Source: Alnus glutinosa
Lineage: Eukaryota; Streptophyta; Magnoliopsida; Fagales; Betulaceae
Reading direction: 5' to 3'
DNA: 64,000 nucleotides
NCBI RefSeq assembly: GCF_958979055.1
Contig: NC_084894.1
Location: 191,001 to 255,000, forward strand
This document shows positions 11,911 through 22,793 of this stretch, piece by piece; the first letter of the stretch is position 1; every line of letters begins with the position of its first letter. A program made the position numbers and the translations under genes. Under the pieces are notes generated by a model. That model did no database searches, was not told the DNA's origin, and was given only the letters and a program-made list of their open reading frames with translations.

Positions 11911-14900
11911 ATGGAAGGAAGCTCGCTCCTTCTCGGCTATACTTGTTGTTCTTCGTCTCCTCCTTCAACCTTTAAACCCCAATTCGAGTTCACTTCTTTC
12001 CCTCTCTCTTCTTCATTTGTAGCAAAATACCGAGTGCTCACTTCCGCTCCCAAATGCAGTGGGTGGCCCAAGAGCGCCCTACTTGTTGTTTCGTGCCCCC
12101 GGAGGAGAACCACCTCTCTCCGCACTTCAGCTTTTGCAGTCCAACAAGAAGCTCTGGAGAAATCTAAGGACTCTTTCTCAACCTCAACAACGTCTTCGTC
12201 TTCCAGAGATATGTTGCCCAAGATTGACAAGAGTGGCAGGTTTTGCAGTCCAAGAGCCGCCAGAGAGTTCGCTCTGTAATTGTTTTTTTTTTTTTGTTCT
12301 TTTCCTCTTCTTTATTCGATGCTCGCCCATGTTTGATTCTCGGGAAATTAATCTGATTTTATTCGGTGGGTTTGACAGGTCAATAATTTATGCGGCGTGT
12401 TTAGAAGGGTCGGACCCAATTCGGCTGTTTGAGAAGCGACTGAATGTGCGCCGAGGTACCAACTATTTACCAAGCTTTCTCATATGAAAAAAAAAATTGT
12501 TCTTTTTTGGAGTTTGAATCTTTTATGTTGAGGAAAAGAAATGGATATCTGACTATCTTTTATGTTGCTATGTGCATTCTCTCAGAACCCGGGTATGAAT
12601 TCGATAAAGCTTCGTTGTTATCATACAACCACATGAGCTTTGGAGGGCCACCTGTCACGGTGGACACAATTGAAGAAGCAGACCAGCTTCTGCGTGACAA
12701 TGAAAAGGAATCTGCAATCGGTAATCCTGTAAAAGTTTTTCTTTTTTTATTATTTAATTTTACATGGCCTTCGCTAATGCTTTAATTTTGGCTAGAATGA
12801 AGATTGGGTTCGAGTGCTAATTCAGTGAATTAATAATATTTGTATGTCTTTCTGTCATGCTATCCAGCTTAAAAACTTTAAGAACCATGTAGTCTCTTTC
12901 ATAGCATAAACTTTAGAGGACCTTTTCACACTGCTGGTGGATTTTAGAACTGTCTAGACCTCTGTATCTGTTTGACTTAATTAATTGATGGTTGTGCCGG
13001 AATCAGTGTTGACTCAATCAATAAGTTGTTTCAACTCCAAGGCAGATCAAATAGAATGATTGAGAGCACTTGCTTGTAATTAGGACACAATCTAGGCAAT
13101 TTTCATGTCTTTAGAATGTTTTCTCCCCTCCCTCTGCGCCAATTGTTCTCTATCATGGTTTAACTTTTAGCTATTCATGCTCTGGATGTGTTGCAATATA
13201 TTATAGATTGAAATAATAGTTTATAGATCCTAAGGGCTTGCATGATGGTTTCTAAATTACCAAAGTTCATCGATTCAAGTTGGAAACAATCGATCAGGTA
13301 ACTTTATACACACTTGTTGAGTTACATAGATGGTCATGCATAATTGTAGAGTGGTGGTATTCAGTCAATGTGGGAGGTGTGGAGATTTAGCAATATGAAT
13401 GTGTGTTCCTTTGTTGTCATCAAAGAACCTTGTAGTGAATATTTCTATAGTTTAACAGGGCGTGCACAAAAAACCTATCAATTCTCAGGTCTCATAATGT
13501 TATAACAACCCTCGATGTTACGCTACTTCCATGATAGAATGACCTTCTCTGATACTAAGAAGTCAAAGCTACTTCAGTAGCTTTATGCAAGTTGAGTGAG
13601 CAATGGCTTTGTATATGCAATTATTCATAGTGCTTAGATCTAGTAATAATGCTTATTCTATATCTGCTCAATTTTCGGGGTCCCTCTTTTTAGTGGCATG
13701 ACTTGTTTCGTTTGTGCCTCAGAATCAGAAGTCCTCGCAGCTCCTCCAAAGCTGGTATACAGCAAATTGATTTTGCGGTAAACCCTCTGAAGTACATTTG
13801 TTGCCTGAAGCAAGTGGAGCGTGTCTTTTTCTTTTCTTTTGCTTCTTTCATTTGTGCATGCATATGTACAAGCAAGAGAGAGATAGAGAGAGAGAGAGAG
13901 AGAGCTAACTCTGTCTTCATGCTTTATTGCAGATTTACAAGGAAACTTTTAGCTGCAGTTGTGGATAGATGGGATAGTCATGTGCTCGTCATTGACAAAG
14001 TTGCCCCTCCAAATTGGAAGGTTGAAACGGTTGAAGTGTTAAATGACTGGTTTTCAATTTTCTGCTAGCACGATTCTCTTTGTTAACACAGTTGTAGGCA
14101 TTGTTTTTTCGTTACATAGAATACATACCTACATTTATTTGCAAAGCATCAGCTGTAATTTGTGCATTTTCCAGTAGTTTTGTGTCCTGACCTTACCATG
14201 CTAGATTTCTTTACCTTTCTCGTGGACCACTTTCCATCATTAACATGTTCATATTTCCTTATTTAGCATTTGGTGGAACTGTATGACTTGGACAGAGTAA
14301 AGATGTAAATACCAACTTAAATGTTACTACATGCATAGCCTTTCTATTAACTATTTTATTCATTTTATACTGTTCTTGTAGCTCAATTTTTGAGATGGCC
14401 ATCAGCTGCATGGCTAGTTTACACTCATTCTTAGGTAGGCATAGCTCAAAGAAGTAGCAACAACAATAGCTAAAAGAAGTAATGGGGTACTTATAAATTT
14501 GTCCATTTCCTTATTACATGTAAAATCAATCTTACCTGAGAAAAAAAAAAAAAGTATCAAATCGAGCTGAGCCCAAGAAAACTTTTTTGTTCTCTTACAT
14601 TTTCATTATTTTTTTCTCTTTTGGAAACGTTGGTCATTTACATAATGTTATCTTACTTCCCCATTTACAAGCCTTACAAGTTTTAACATCTCAAACTAGA
14701 GTACAGAACTACTTTTTTATTTTTAGTATTATTTGGCTGAGGAAAAACTAGGTTACATAGTTTTTTATGTTTACATCTCACAAAATTTACTACTGTCAGA
14801 AAATGTTTGCATCTTATTTATATATATATATATACTGCAGAGTGAATTCATCAAAAAAGATATATCTATGTAATGCAGAGTGAGCCTGCAGGCAGAATTT

Positions 14901-15210
14901 TGGAGCTGTGTATTCTTCATTTGGCAATGTCTGAAATAAAAGTGCTAGGGACAAGGCACCAGATTGTCATTAACGAAGTAATATATTCACTTCCATTGCT
15001 TTTGAGTTTGCTTATCTTTGCTTTGGTGTACTTGTATCGATTTCTATTTATCTAATCACATGGCTATTTGTGAAGGCTGTCGATCTTGCTAAAAGGTTCT
15101 GTGATGGAGCAGCACCTCGTATCATCAATGGGTGTCTAAGGACCTTTGTGAAAGACCTTGAAGAAACTGGTTTGACTCGGGCCTTAGAAGAACAGAAAGT
15201 GATCAGTTAA
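11911..15210 (+). CDS. NusB-domain antitermination factor-like protein, plastid-targeted
   Basis: Resembles the plant family of nucleus-encoded NusB-domain proteins (Arabidopsis At4g26370 type). Bacterial NusB binds boxA RNA with NusE/S10 and prevents early termination in rRNA operons; a similar plastid role is inference. About six exons: 11911-12275; an exon ending NVRR; one running from PGYEFDKASL to EKESAI; one with APPKLVYSKL; one with KLLAAVVDRWDSHVLVIDKV; one with GRILELCILHLAMSEIKVLG; and a last one from AVDLAKRFCD to KVIS and the stop at 15208-15210. The N-terminal 90 residues are rich in Ser, Thr and Arg, poor in acids, and look like a chloroplast transit peptide. The helical NusB fold follows, with the conserved ILELCILHLA-type helix and the LAKRFCDGAAPRIINGCL segment. 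The start is the first Met in a purine-rich leader. It faces PSL4 head to head. Confidence 0.9.
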
Positions 15211-15866
15211 TGTATGAATATTAGTTGTTTCGATTACTGCTCTGTTCCTTCACATTGTGGAAGCTCCTACAGCCAGTAGTAGACCGAAGAACCTCATTCA
15301 GGAGGTGATGGTTTAGTTTGTTGATGCTGGAAAACCCCAAGGGAAAATAAATTTTTGTCTCTCTTCAGGGGTATCACTGCATTCTACATTAGAAGTTAAA
15401 AAATGTAAGGGCAGGTGTGGCAAGCTAGGTTGTATTAATAGAGCTTAGAATGATGATGTTATAACTAAATCTTCCGATTGTATAACATCAAATTTGAGCT
15501 TCTCTTGATTAATTTTCAGCTTTTTTGGTGGGAAAAAGTGTTTTGTTGGAAGAATACAACGACCACTTTTTTCTTTGAGACAGTGTTTTAGATGATAGAA
15601 GCGTGTTTGATGTTCTGAAACGTAAACTCAAACCGGCTCTAAGAGCAGTTTGGGAATCGAGAAGTAAAATTTTTAAAGTTGAAAATAACTTTTTAGCAAA
15701 CGCTTTCACTTTTTAAGCCTTTGTCGATGTGTTTTTTGGCCCATTTTTTTTTAAGTAAATAAGTTAAAAGAAGTATTTTTTTGAGTTTTTTTAACCAAAT
15801 ATGCTCACGTTTTATGTATTAAAAGTATTTTTTAAGCTCTCTAATACAATTTCAAACATGCTTTAA
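15211..15866. other. 3' flank of the NusB gene, no gene
   Basis: Holds the presumed 3' UTR of the NusB gene and then AT-rich intergenic DNA. From about 15830 the sequence becomes similar to the stretch starting near 21018, marking the left edge of the snoRNA segmental duplication. Confidence 0.5.
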
Positions 15867-16407
15867 GATCTCGTTTGGTTCTTGGAATGGAATGACTATT
15901 CCATTGGAATAGCTATTCATTTATTTGGTAGTGACCTATTCATTAGAATGGCTATTCCATGGGAATAATTATTCCCTTACGAAGAAGAATAGGTATTCTT
16001 CTCATATTTGAGAGGAATAGCTATACATGAGGGAATAGACAACCTTTTCTAAAAAAATAAAAAATAAAAAAATCATATTTTTCTTTAATTTTTTCAAATT
16101 AAACTAAAAAAAAATAAAAATAAACAAAATTGAACCAAAAAAAGAATTTAGATTAGATTTGTGGTTGGTCGGAGGTCCAACCCTTTTTTAAAAAAAAAAA
16201 AAAAAGAAAAAGATTTGTGTTTTTAAAAAAGAAAAAAGAAAAATATGCATGTTTTTTTAGTAATTTTGGGTTAATTCCAATTTGTGGTATATGTGTTGTC
16301 ACCAAACTAAAGAATTTGAATAATTATTCAATTCTACTCTTCTTCATTCCTAACAATAACTATTTATTTTCCTAATGGAATACTCATTTCGCGAATCAAA
16401 CGAGACC
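15867..16407. mobile_element. Tourist-like (PIF/Harbinger) MITE with TAA target duplication
   Basis: 541 bp flanked by TAA on both sides (15864-15866 and 16408-16410). Terminal inverted repeats are G(A/G)TCTCGTTTG(G/A)TTC followed by related GGAATG/ATTCC-rich subterminal repeats. The paralogous locus near 21050 lacks the element and carries one TAA, which confirms the insertion and its borders. No coding capacity. Confidence 0.88.
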
Positions 16408-16911
16408 TAAGAATTTTGCAAATAGTTTTTAATATTGAGATTTCCTTTTTTGTTATAGTGTGGGTCTCTCTTATAGTTTGAGACTATAGTTTCAATAGGT
16501 ATGGTTTTGACATGGCTATTGAATTGTAAATCCTCTATGTAATTTGTAATTCTATAGCAACAAAAACTAAAGGGGTGTTATGTGTGTTTTCAATTCTCTG
16601 CATTTATTAATAAATTATGTGATTTTTACATATATTTTAAAAAATAAATGTGAGAATCACATGCTGCTCTGAGAACATATATTAATTTAATGAATTAGGT
16701 TGAATGAATTTTTTCCCATCTAATTTGGATAAAAACTATCTTCTATTTTAATTTTGTTTTTAATTTTATTTTTGTTGGCTTTTGTGAAAGTAAATTTTTA
16801 GAAATCTTTTTGTAAATACACTAGAAAACAAGCTAAAGGTATTCCAAATCTTTGTTACAAATGACAACCCATTATTTTGATTGATAGCTTTCCTTAATTT
16901 ATATATAGAAA

Positions 16912-17750
16912 AAAATATAAAAAAGCTCTTTGAACTAATAACCGATTTTATAATAGCTCATTGAATTTTCAAGTACACTAATGTGACTCATTAAACTATC
17001 AAAATGTGTCAAAAAAAAAAAAAACTTTTATCGAAGTATTCCTATTACACCCTTATTATCTTAAAAACTAGAATAAAAAATTATTTTTAAAAAATAAAGA
17101 AATTTAAAAAAACTATTAATAGAAAATCTAAAAAGTAATAAACTTATTTATTTATTTTTATATATATATATTAAAAAAAGGTGACTTAGCAGCCACCCCT
17201 TTTCTTTTTCCTTTTTTTAAAAAATAAAAATAAAAAAATTAATTTGTTAAGTTATTAATTTCTTTAACTTTGTAATTATATATATATTAACAGTGACACG
17301 TGTCATCATTTTATTGATGTTAATATGACATGCTAACGGAATCCGTCAAGTATTTTGATGAAATTTGACTGTAAGAAGTCATTTAGTTTACCACGGAATA
17401 TAGTGGTATTTTTTTTTAGTAAAAGTGACATGTCATATTTTTATTAGTGTTGGCGTTTACACTAACAGAATCCGTCAAGTATTTTGACGAAATTTAACTA
17501 CAATGACTAAATTGTTATTTTTTGTCTACCTTGAAGACATTTAAATTATTTTTTATTCCATAGCGAACGATTTATAATTTATGTCAACTACATGGATTGA
17601 TTTTTAAGAGAATAAAAGTATTATAGGAATATTTCGACAAAAGTAACCTTTTTGGTACACTTTGATAATTTGTTGGGTCACTTCATAGAACTATTATAAA
17701 ATCGCCTATTCGTTTAGTGCCTTAGTGAGCTTTTTTTATATTTTTTCTTT
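16912..17750. mobile_element. Long inverted-repeat (MITE-like) element
   Basis: About 840 bp. The ends form an inverted pair: AATATAAAAAAGCTC... with CGATTTTATAATAG inward at the left, and its reverse complement at 17690-17750. Internal segments repeat an AATCCGTCAAGTATTTTGA motif twice (about 17340 and 17468). No protein. Absent from duplication copy B. Confidence 0.65.
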
Positions 17751-18712
17751 TTTATATGTATATATATAGAGTGGCGGATCCAGAAGTTTAGAACGTGGGA
17801 TGTATTCTAGATCCTCCTAATTTTATTTTGTTATTACTTTACCCCTAAAAAAATATTAAAAAATGAGGATTAGAACGGCAGGTGTATCCTAGAAAGGGCT
17901 GTATGTGATTTTTTTTTTTTTTTTGGGGCTACGTATGTGATGTTTGATCCTTTTATTTTAAAAACCTCGCGGGGAATAGGGTGCCCTTTTTTTTGCTTTT
18001 TAGAAAAAAATATATTAAAACATAAAAACTCTAATAGAAGATTCTCGAACTCTTATCGAATGGTAAAACAGATCACAGCATCCCCAGCAACACAAGCAGG
18101 TGCCCTTTGTATCAGGCCTGCAAGCCCACTTCAAGAACCTATTTCATTATGATCGGAACGTTTTAGAGACTGTGAGCTGCGGTCAGATCGGGTCCTTGTC
18201 GAGGATTTTTGTCGCAGGAGTTATTTCTTTGGTTCCCAGTGAAGGCGATTTGGGTGGATACACCTAGCTAGCTCCGGCTTGATTTACTTCGTTGTTCGGC
18301 GTGGTTTATGAGCAATTCTCTTTATCGTTGTTCGAACCATATTGTATGTTGGCGAGGAAGGTGGAGGACTAGAGCGGAGCCCTAGGTTTGCTTTCGTTTG
18401 CTTCATGTTTGTGAATTTTTAGAGGTTTAAGTTTTTGCATTGTGCTCTGTTTTTGTAGATATTGAAAATTGTCAATCTATAAATTTCGATCCAGCGAATG
18501 GGAGAGAAACTCTCCCCTCTCGCCATGGAATGCTGAGGCTCTCCTCCGCCCCTATATATATAAATATACCAAAATTAGAAAAAATAGACGGAAAAGAAAA
18601 ATTAAAAAAGTAGGTTCATATATACGGGTAAAAGCTATCCTTCTGGGCCAAGCACAAGGAAGATAGAATCATAGAAAAGTAAAAGCAGTTAAAAAACTAT
18701 TAGGTCAGACTA

Positions 18713-18806
18713 TGGGCCTGCAGCCCATGAGCAGCCCAAACAAATACTCGTTCATCCTCTAGGGTTGCTCTTTTTATTGCCATCCCATTCTTCTTCTATA
18801 AAAAGG
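18713..18806 (+). promoter_or_regulatory. snoRNA-cluster promoter, copy A: site II, telo-box, TATA
   Basis: ATGGGCCTGCAGCCCATGAG and AGCCCA give site II-type TGGGCC/GCCCA elements. CTAGGGTT at 18759-18766 is a telo-box on the opposite strand, and TATAAAAAGG at 18797-18806 is a strong TATA box. This combination is known from plant snoRNA and ribosomal-protein gene promoters. Transcription would start about 30 bp further on and run through the snoRNAs. Confidence 0.7.
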
Positions 18807-19080
18807 GGCACAACACCCCCTTTCATTCCTTGCTAGAGCGCGGCGGGCGTCCTTCTTCGCTTCCGCCCCGCTTTTAAATGCCCCAACGTCTTCCATGGCA
18901 AAAGGTTTCATTGCTGTCGCTTTTCTATTTTGTTCTTCTACATATTTTCCTGTTTGTTTGTTTGCTTTGTCGCCTAATATTGCAATTCTGTGATCAGAGA
19001 AATTGGTAGGTGATCATGGAATCTATCATTAGGCTATATTGAAGTTGAATTTGTTACGTGCATATTCCTTACGCGTGACT

Positions 19081-19142
19081 CTGCCTTTAGCTCCGACTAT
19101 CCTTTCTTTTCATAGGATATCGGTGACAAGGCAGATACAATT
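19081..19142 (+). ncRNA. Possible H/ACA snoRNA 3' hairpin, copy A
   Basis: CTGCCTT pairs with AAGGCAG as a 7-bp lower stem. An internal loop (TAGCT/TGAC) follows, then an upper stem of CCGA-TATCCT with AGGATA-CGG. Two bases after the lower stem comes an ACA triplet (19137-19139). This is the layout of an H/ACA 3' hairpin. I could not find a convincing 5' hairpin or H box upstream, so the call is tentative. Confidence 0.35.
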
Positions 19143-19191
19143 TTTTCTCATCTTCTTTCTTTTTCTTTCTTTTATTTTCAAAGGATGTGTT

Positions 19192-19289
19192 CATGATGTT
19201 GGATGATGAGAAAATCAGACGGATTCCCTTTGATATTTTGCCAGGCAAAATATGTGAGATCATTTCCAGCTACTTCTGACAACATCATG
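19192..19289 (+). ncRNA. Box C/D snoRNA, guide not assigned, copy A
   Basis: A perfect 10-bp terminal stem, CATGATGTTG with CAACATCATG, encloses box C (ATGATGA) immediately inside the 5' arm and box D (CTGA) immediately inside the 3' arm. Total length is 98 nt. The sequence upstream of box D, CCAGCTACTT, could pair through nine bases with the conserved AGTAGCTGG of large-subunit rRNA; this is from memory and unverified. The internal D' and C' boxes are degenerate. The paralogue at 22638-22737 keeps the stem, boxes and the D-box guide while diverging in the middle. Confidence 0.75.
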
Positions 19290-19357
19290 CGTTATTTTTT
19301 GTTTAATTTTTTTGTTTGTAATCGTTTAGAAGTAGGATGAGTGTTGATAGATCAAAT

Positions 19358-19447
19358 TGAGGCCGATGATGTAAGAAATATTTGCTACTCTTGATGGGAA
19401 ACAATCCCACCTGATGATTCCTTTCCACCGAGATCTCTGAGGCCTCA
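19358..19447 (+). ncRNA. U24: U24-type box C/D snoRNA, copy A
   Basis: A 7-bp terminal stem, TGAGGCC/GGCCTCA, flanks box C (ATGATGT) and box D (CTGA). The D' guide AATATTTGCTACT is complementary to AGTAGCAAATATT of 25S rRNA, and the D guide CCACCGAGATCT pairs with AGATCTTGGTGG with one G-U pair. These two rRNA segments are adjacent, which is the hallmark of U24; its yeast homologue directs 2'-O-methylation at neighbouring 25S sites. An internal C'-like TGATGAT is present. It lies about 70 nt after the other C/D snoRNA, so the two are probably processed from one transcript. Confidence 0.92.
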
Positions 19448-19814
19448 TTTTCTCATTATTATCAAACACAATTTAGGCTGTATCTATACCGCACAAACCG
19501 CATGGTAGCCATAGCTGCGGAATGACCTAACTTGTGAATCTGACAAACACGGATTTAGAGTAATAGGATTGAAGGGATTAGATCCCCTTTGTAATCCCAC
19601 GTTCCCCCATTGATTAGAAAATAAATAAATAAACAAATGGTTCAGATTAGGGTTGATGAATGACACAGAACAAGAATTGTACCGCTAAATTAAAATGATC
19701 CCATGATTATATTAAGGTCTGAAGTCTGAATTGGGATGATCAACGTTCTTAGAATTTTGAATAATTTTATGCCAATGGCATGGGGTCTCCCTCACTGCTG
19801 AAACTGTTGCTGTG
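19448..19814. other. Intergenic, no gene
   Basis: AT-rich DNA after the snoRNA cluster. No coding exon, RNA fold or transposon end recognised. Confidence 0.4.
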
Positions 19815-20150
19815 TGGCATACTGCCCCGTTTGTATGCGAGATGGGTTACCAAAAGGTAGTGTTAGTAGGGATTCTCCTAGTGTTATTTCAGCTTTGCAA
19901 AGGATAGGCCCTCGTGGGAGTGGTTGTGGACAGTTAATCTTCGCTCAAGTTATTCTTTCTAGTTTAGAACATCATAGTTTTAAACATGTTAAAAAGGGAT
20001 GCGAATAAGGTGGCCCATGATATAGCCAAATTTGCGCTCTCTCAATAGCCAAATTTGCACTCTCTCAAATTGTTAGATAAAGTCTAGGTGGATGGTTGCC
20101 CTCCCGATTATACAGCATATTGATCAATGAAAATTTTATTTTTTTCAAAA
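19815..20150 (+). mobile_element. L1-type LINE 3' fragment (RNase H domain remnant)
   Basis: A frame reads DSPSVISALQRIGPRGSG..., and a neighbouring frame reads RDANKVAHDIAKFALSQ, the typical C-terminal end of the RNase H-like domain in plant LINEs. It is followed by WMVALPDYTAYL-like residues and an A-rich tail near 20130-20150. It is 5'-truncated, frame-shifted and not functional. Confidence 0.7.
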
Positions 20151-21017
20151 AAATAAATTACTCATCTCCTATTATCGTTAAATCCTAATGATTCAAACAA
20201 AAATGACCAAAATACCTATTTATAAAATAAAAAATTCAAACAAAATAAAAGAAAGTGAAAAAAGAAAACAATAGCCTCCTCATGCTCTCTTGTGGCACCG
20301 TTATAGCCGCAACAAAACCCTACGCTGCTGGAACAATTACTCTCACACTTTCACGGCTCACAGACCCAACAATATATGCATAGGCGTTGTGATTGTGTAG
20401 TGTCTTATTAGATGCTAAAGATTATGACTTTATTTTGATTTCTTGATTTATGATATCCCAGTGAGGAAAAGTTTAGTAATCTAAAATGGGTGCATGGAAT
20501 TCATAGCAGGAAGACCCGTGGGGCTCCCTTTGGCAAGCTTATTTGCAGATCGAGGTTGAGGAACCATTGTTTCATGCCCTGCCCAGGTTGATACTAGGCA
20601 TTCTGAGGGATCTTTTTGTTTACCGTGCTTTCGAATCTGGGTTCACTTGAGGCTTTATTTTCTTAAAACAACTTTCCCTTGACATTTTATATGGATATAT
20701 GGTTATACTGGTATAGGCTGCTGGTATATGTGTTGTTCCACCCATTTAAACTCACTACAATGCAGATGTGATTTATATGTATTTTATAAGAAAATGTTTG
20801 TTTGTTAATGTGTTTTGATGGGTGTTTTTTTTTTTTTTTTGGTTTGAAAATGTGTTATGATTGTTAGAAGTGACTGATTATCCTAAAAGCTTAAGTTCAT
20901 AGAAAAGAATGAATTTAAATATTTAATTTATATCCTAACAACGGTGTGGCATGAAAACGTTTTTTATGATATGAGGAGTGTTTTGTGTTTGTACAGAACA
21001 AAAACATAAGTAAACAT
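20151..21017. other. Intergenic DNA between duplication copies
   Basis: No gene recognised. The part at 20480-20650 is less AT-rich than its surroundings and could be a worn gene fragment, but I cannot match it to a family. Confidence 0.4.
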
Positions 21018-21502
21018 AACAAGCTCTCTAACACAATTTTAAACTTACTCTAAGAGTATTGCAAATAGTTTTCAATATTGAGATTTCCCTTTTTGTTATA
21101 GGGTGGGTCTCTCTTATAGTTTGAGACTCTAATTTCAATACAATATGGTTTTGATATGGCTATTGAATTGTAAAGCCTCTGTAATTTGTAATTCTATAGC
21201 AACAAAAACTAGGGTGTGCTAAGTGTGTTTTCAATTCTATGCATTTATTAATAGATGATGTGATTTTTAGATATGTTTTAAAAAATACACGTGAGAATCA
21301 TATTAGTTGAATATATTAGATTAAATGAATTTTCTCTCATCCAATTTAGATAAAAACTGTCTTTTATTTCTTTTCTTTTTTTTGTTGCTTTTGTTAAAGT
21401 AATTTTTTAGAAATCTTTTCATAAATAAACTAGAACACAAGCTAGAGGTATTCCAAATCTTTGTTACAAATGACAACCCATTATTTTGATTGATAGCTTT
21501 CA

Positions 21503-21505
<3 letters not shown>

Positions 21506-21575
<70 letters not shown>
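21506..21575. repeat. (TA)n microsatellite
   Basis: About 35 uninterrupted TA units inside duplication copy B, where copy A has only a short TATATATA tract followed by inserted elements. Confidence 0.95.
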
Positions 21576-21577
<2 letters not shown>

Positions 21578-21675
21578 ACCATAATTAGGATAGTTTTGGC
21601 CGAATAAATAGAAGGAAAAGAAGAATTAAAAAACAATTAGAGAAGTAAAAGCAGTTAAAAACAATTAGGTCAGAG

Positions 21676-21804
21676 TATGGGCCTATTGCCCATGACTCCA
21701 TGAGCAACCCAAACAAATACTTGTTCATAATTATCACAATGCCGCCGCCTCGTTCATCCTCTAGGGTTACTCTTTTTATTGCCATCCCTTCTTCTATAAA
21801 AAGG
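21676..21804 (+). promoter_or_regulatory. snoRNA-cluster promoter, copy B: site II, telo-box, TATA
   Basis: TATGGGCCTATTGCCCATG gives site II elements. CTAGGGTT at 21761 is a telo-box and CTATAAAAAGGGG at 21794-21806 is the TATA box. The arrangement matches copy A, with about 25 bp inserted between site II and the telo-box. Both copies may therefore be expressed. Confidence 0.7.
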
Positions 21805-21861
21805 GGCACAACACCCCTCTTCACTCGAATCATTCCTTGGAATCCTTGCCAGTGCGCGGCG

Positions 21862-22290
21862 GACCCGAAATCTTAACGGGTTTGAAACTCTACCCGGATG
21901 CCCAAAATTTTGACCTGAAAACCACAGGCCCCTCGCCGCCGCCCCTTGATCCCGTGCATCTTCATGCGGCGGCCACGGCGACCCATAGGGGTTGCCATTC
22001 ACCTAGATACCAGGCGGCCCGTGAAAGGCCGCCGATGCTGTTGCGGGCTGCCCGTCACAGTGACGGGGAGAGGCTGCGGGAAGCGGCCTCTCTTCGCACG
22101 GTAACGACGCCGGTAATCTCTGTGTCGGTGGCTAGAGATTCGACCGCCACCGTCGAGTGCTGCCGGTGGAGTCCTCCATCGTTTCAAGCTTTGAGTCTTT
22201 TTAGTTTTTCACTGCTGTTTCACGGTGTCTCCATGGGTTTCTTGAGTATACAGTAGGTTTCACAAGGACAAAGCAGTAAATACGAATAGA
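21862..22290. other. GC-rich block unique to snoRNA copy B
   Basis: Lies between GCGCGGCGG and CTTCGTCGCTTCCGCCCC, which are nearly adjacent in copy A. The block is much more GC-rich than its surroundings and has a long frame with no recognisable family. It is either an insertion into copy B or sequence lost from A. A short A-rich stretch sits near its right edge. Confidence 0.55.
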
Positions 22291-22526
22291 AAATTCTTCG
22301 TCGCTTCCGCCCCGCTTTGAAATCCCCCAAAGTCTTCCATGGCAAAAGGTTTCATCGTTGTCGCTTTTCTATTTTGTTCTTCTACATATTTCCTTGTTTG
22401 TTTGTTTGCATTTTCGCCTAATATTGCAATTCTGTGATCAGAGAAATTGGTAGGTGATCATGGAATCTATCATTAGGCTATATTGAAGTAGAATTTGTTA
22501 CGTGTATGTATTCCTTACGCGTGACT

Positions 22527-22588
22527 CGGCCTTTAGCTCCGACTATCCTTTCTTTTCATAGGATATCGGTGACAAGGCAGATACAATT
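22527..22588 (+). ncRNA. Possible H/ACA snoRNA 3' hairpin, copy B
   Basis: Same fold as 19081-19142: lower stem CGGCCTT/AAGGCAG (one mismatch here), identical pocket and upper stem, and ACA at 22583-22585. Tentative for the same reason: no convincing 5' half. Confidence 0.3.
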
Positions 22589-22637
22589 TTTTCTCGTCTT
22601 CTTTCTTTTTCTTTCTTTTATTTTCAAAGGATGTGTT

Positions 22638-22737
22638 CATGATGTTGGATGATGAGAAAAATCAGACGGATTCCCTTTGATATTTTGCTTTGACAAAATA
22701 TGTGAGATCATGTCCAGCTACTTCTGACAACATCATG
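22638..22737 (+). ncRNA. Box C/D snoRNA, guide not assigned, copy B
   Basis: Keeps the perfect CATGATGTTG/CAACATCATG stem, box C ATGATGA, box D CTGA and the guide CCAGCTACTT. The centre differs from copy A by a few substitutions and small indels, as expected for an RNA constrained mainly at boxes and guide. Confidence 0.75.
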
Positions 22738-22793
22738 CGTATTTTTTGTTTGTAATTTTGTTTAGATTTAGGATGAGTGATGATAGATCAAAT

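Larger units (their letters stand above)
15830..19450 (+). repeat. Segmental duplication, copy A (snoRNA cluster)
   Basis: Pairs with 21018-22890. Shared blocks include the segment from AAGCTCTCTAA (about 15833) to about 16895, interrupted by a MITE, and the block from about 18660 to 19447 with promoter and snoRNAs. Copy A carries extra DNA absent from B: a Tourist-like MITE (15867-16407), an inverted-repeat element (16912-17750), and a further roughly 800 bp (17750-18550) of unknown origin. Confidence 0.85.

Noticed and set aside
21837-22256. 139-codon frame in snoRNA copy B
   Set aside because: It sits in the GC-rich block of a non-coding transcript, has an overlapping frame on the other strand, and shows no domain.
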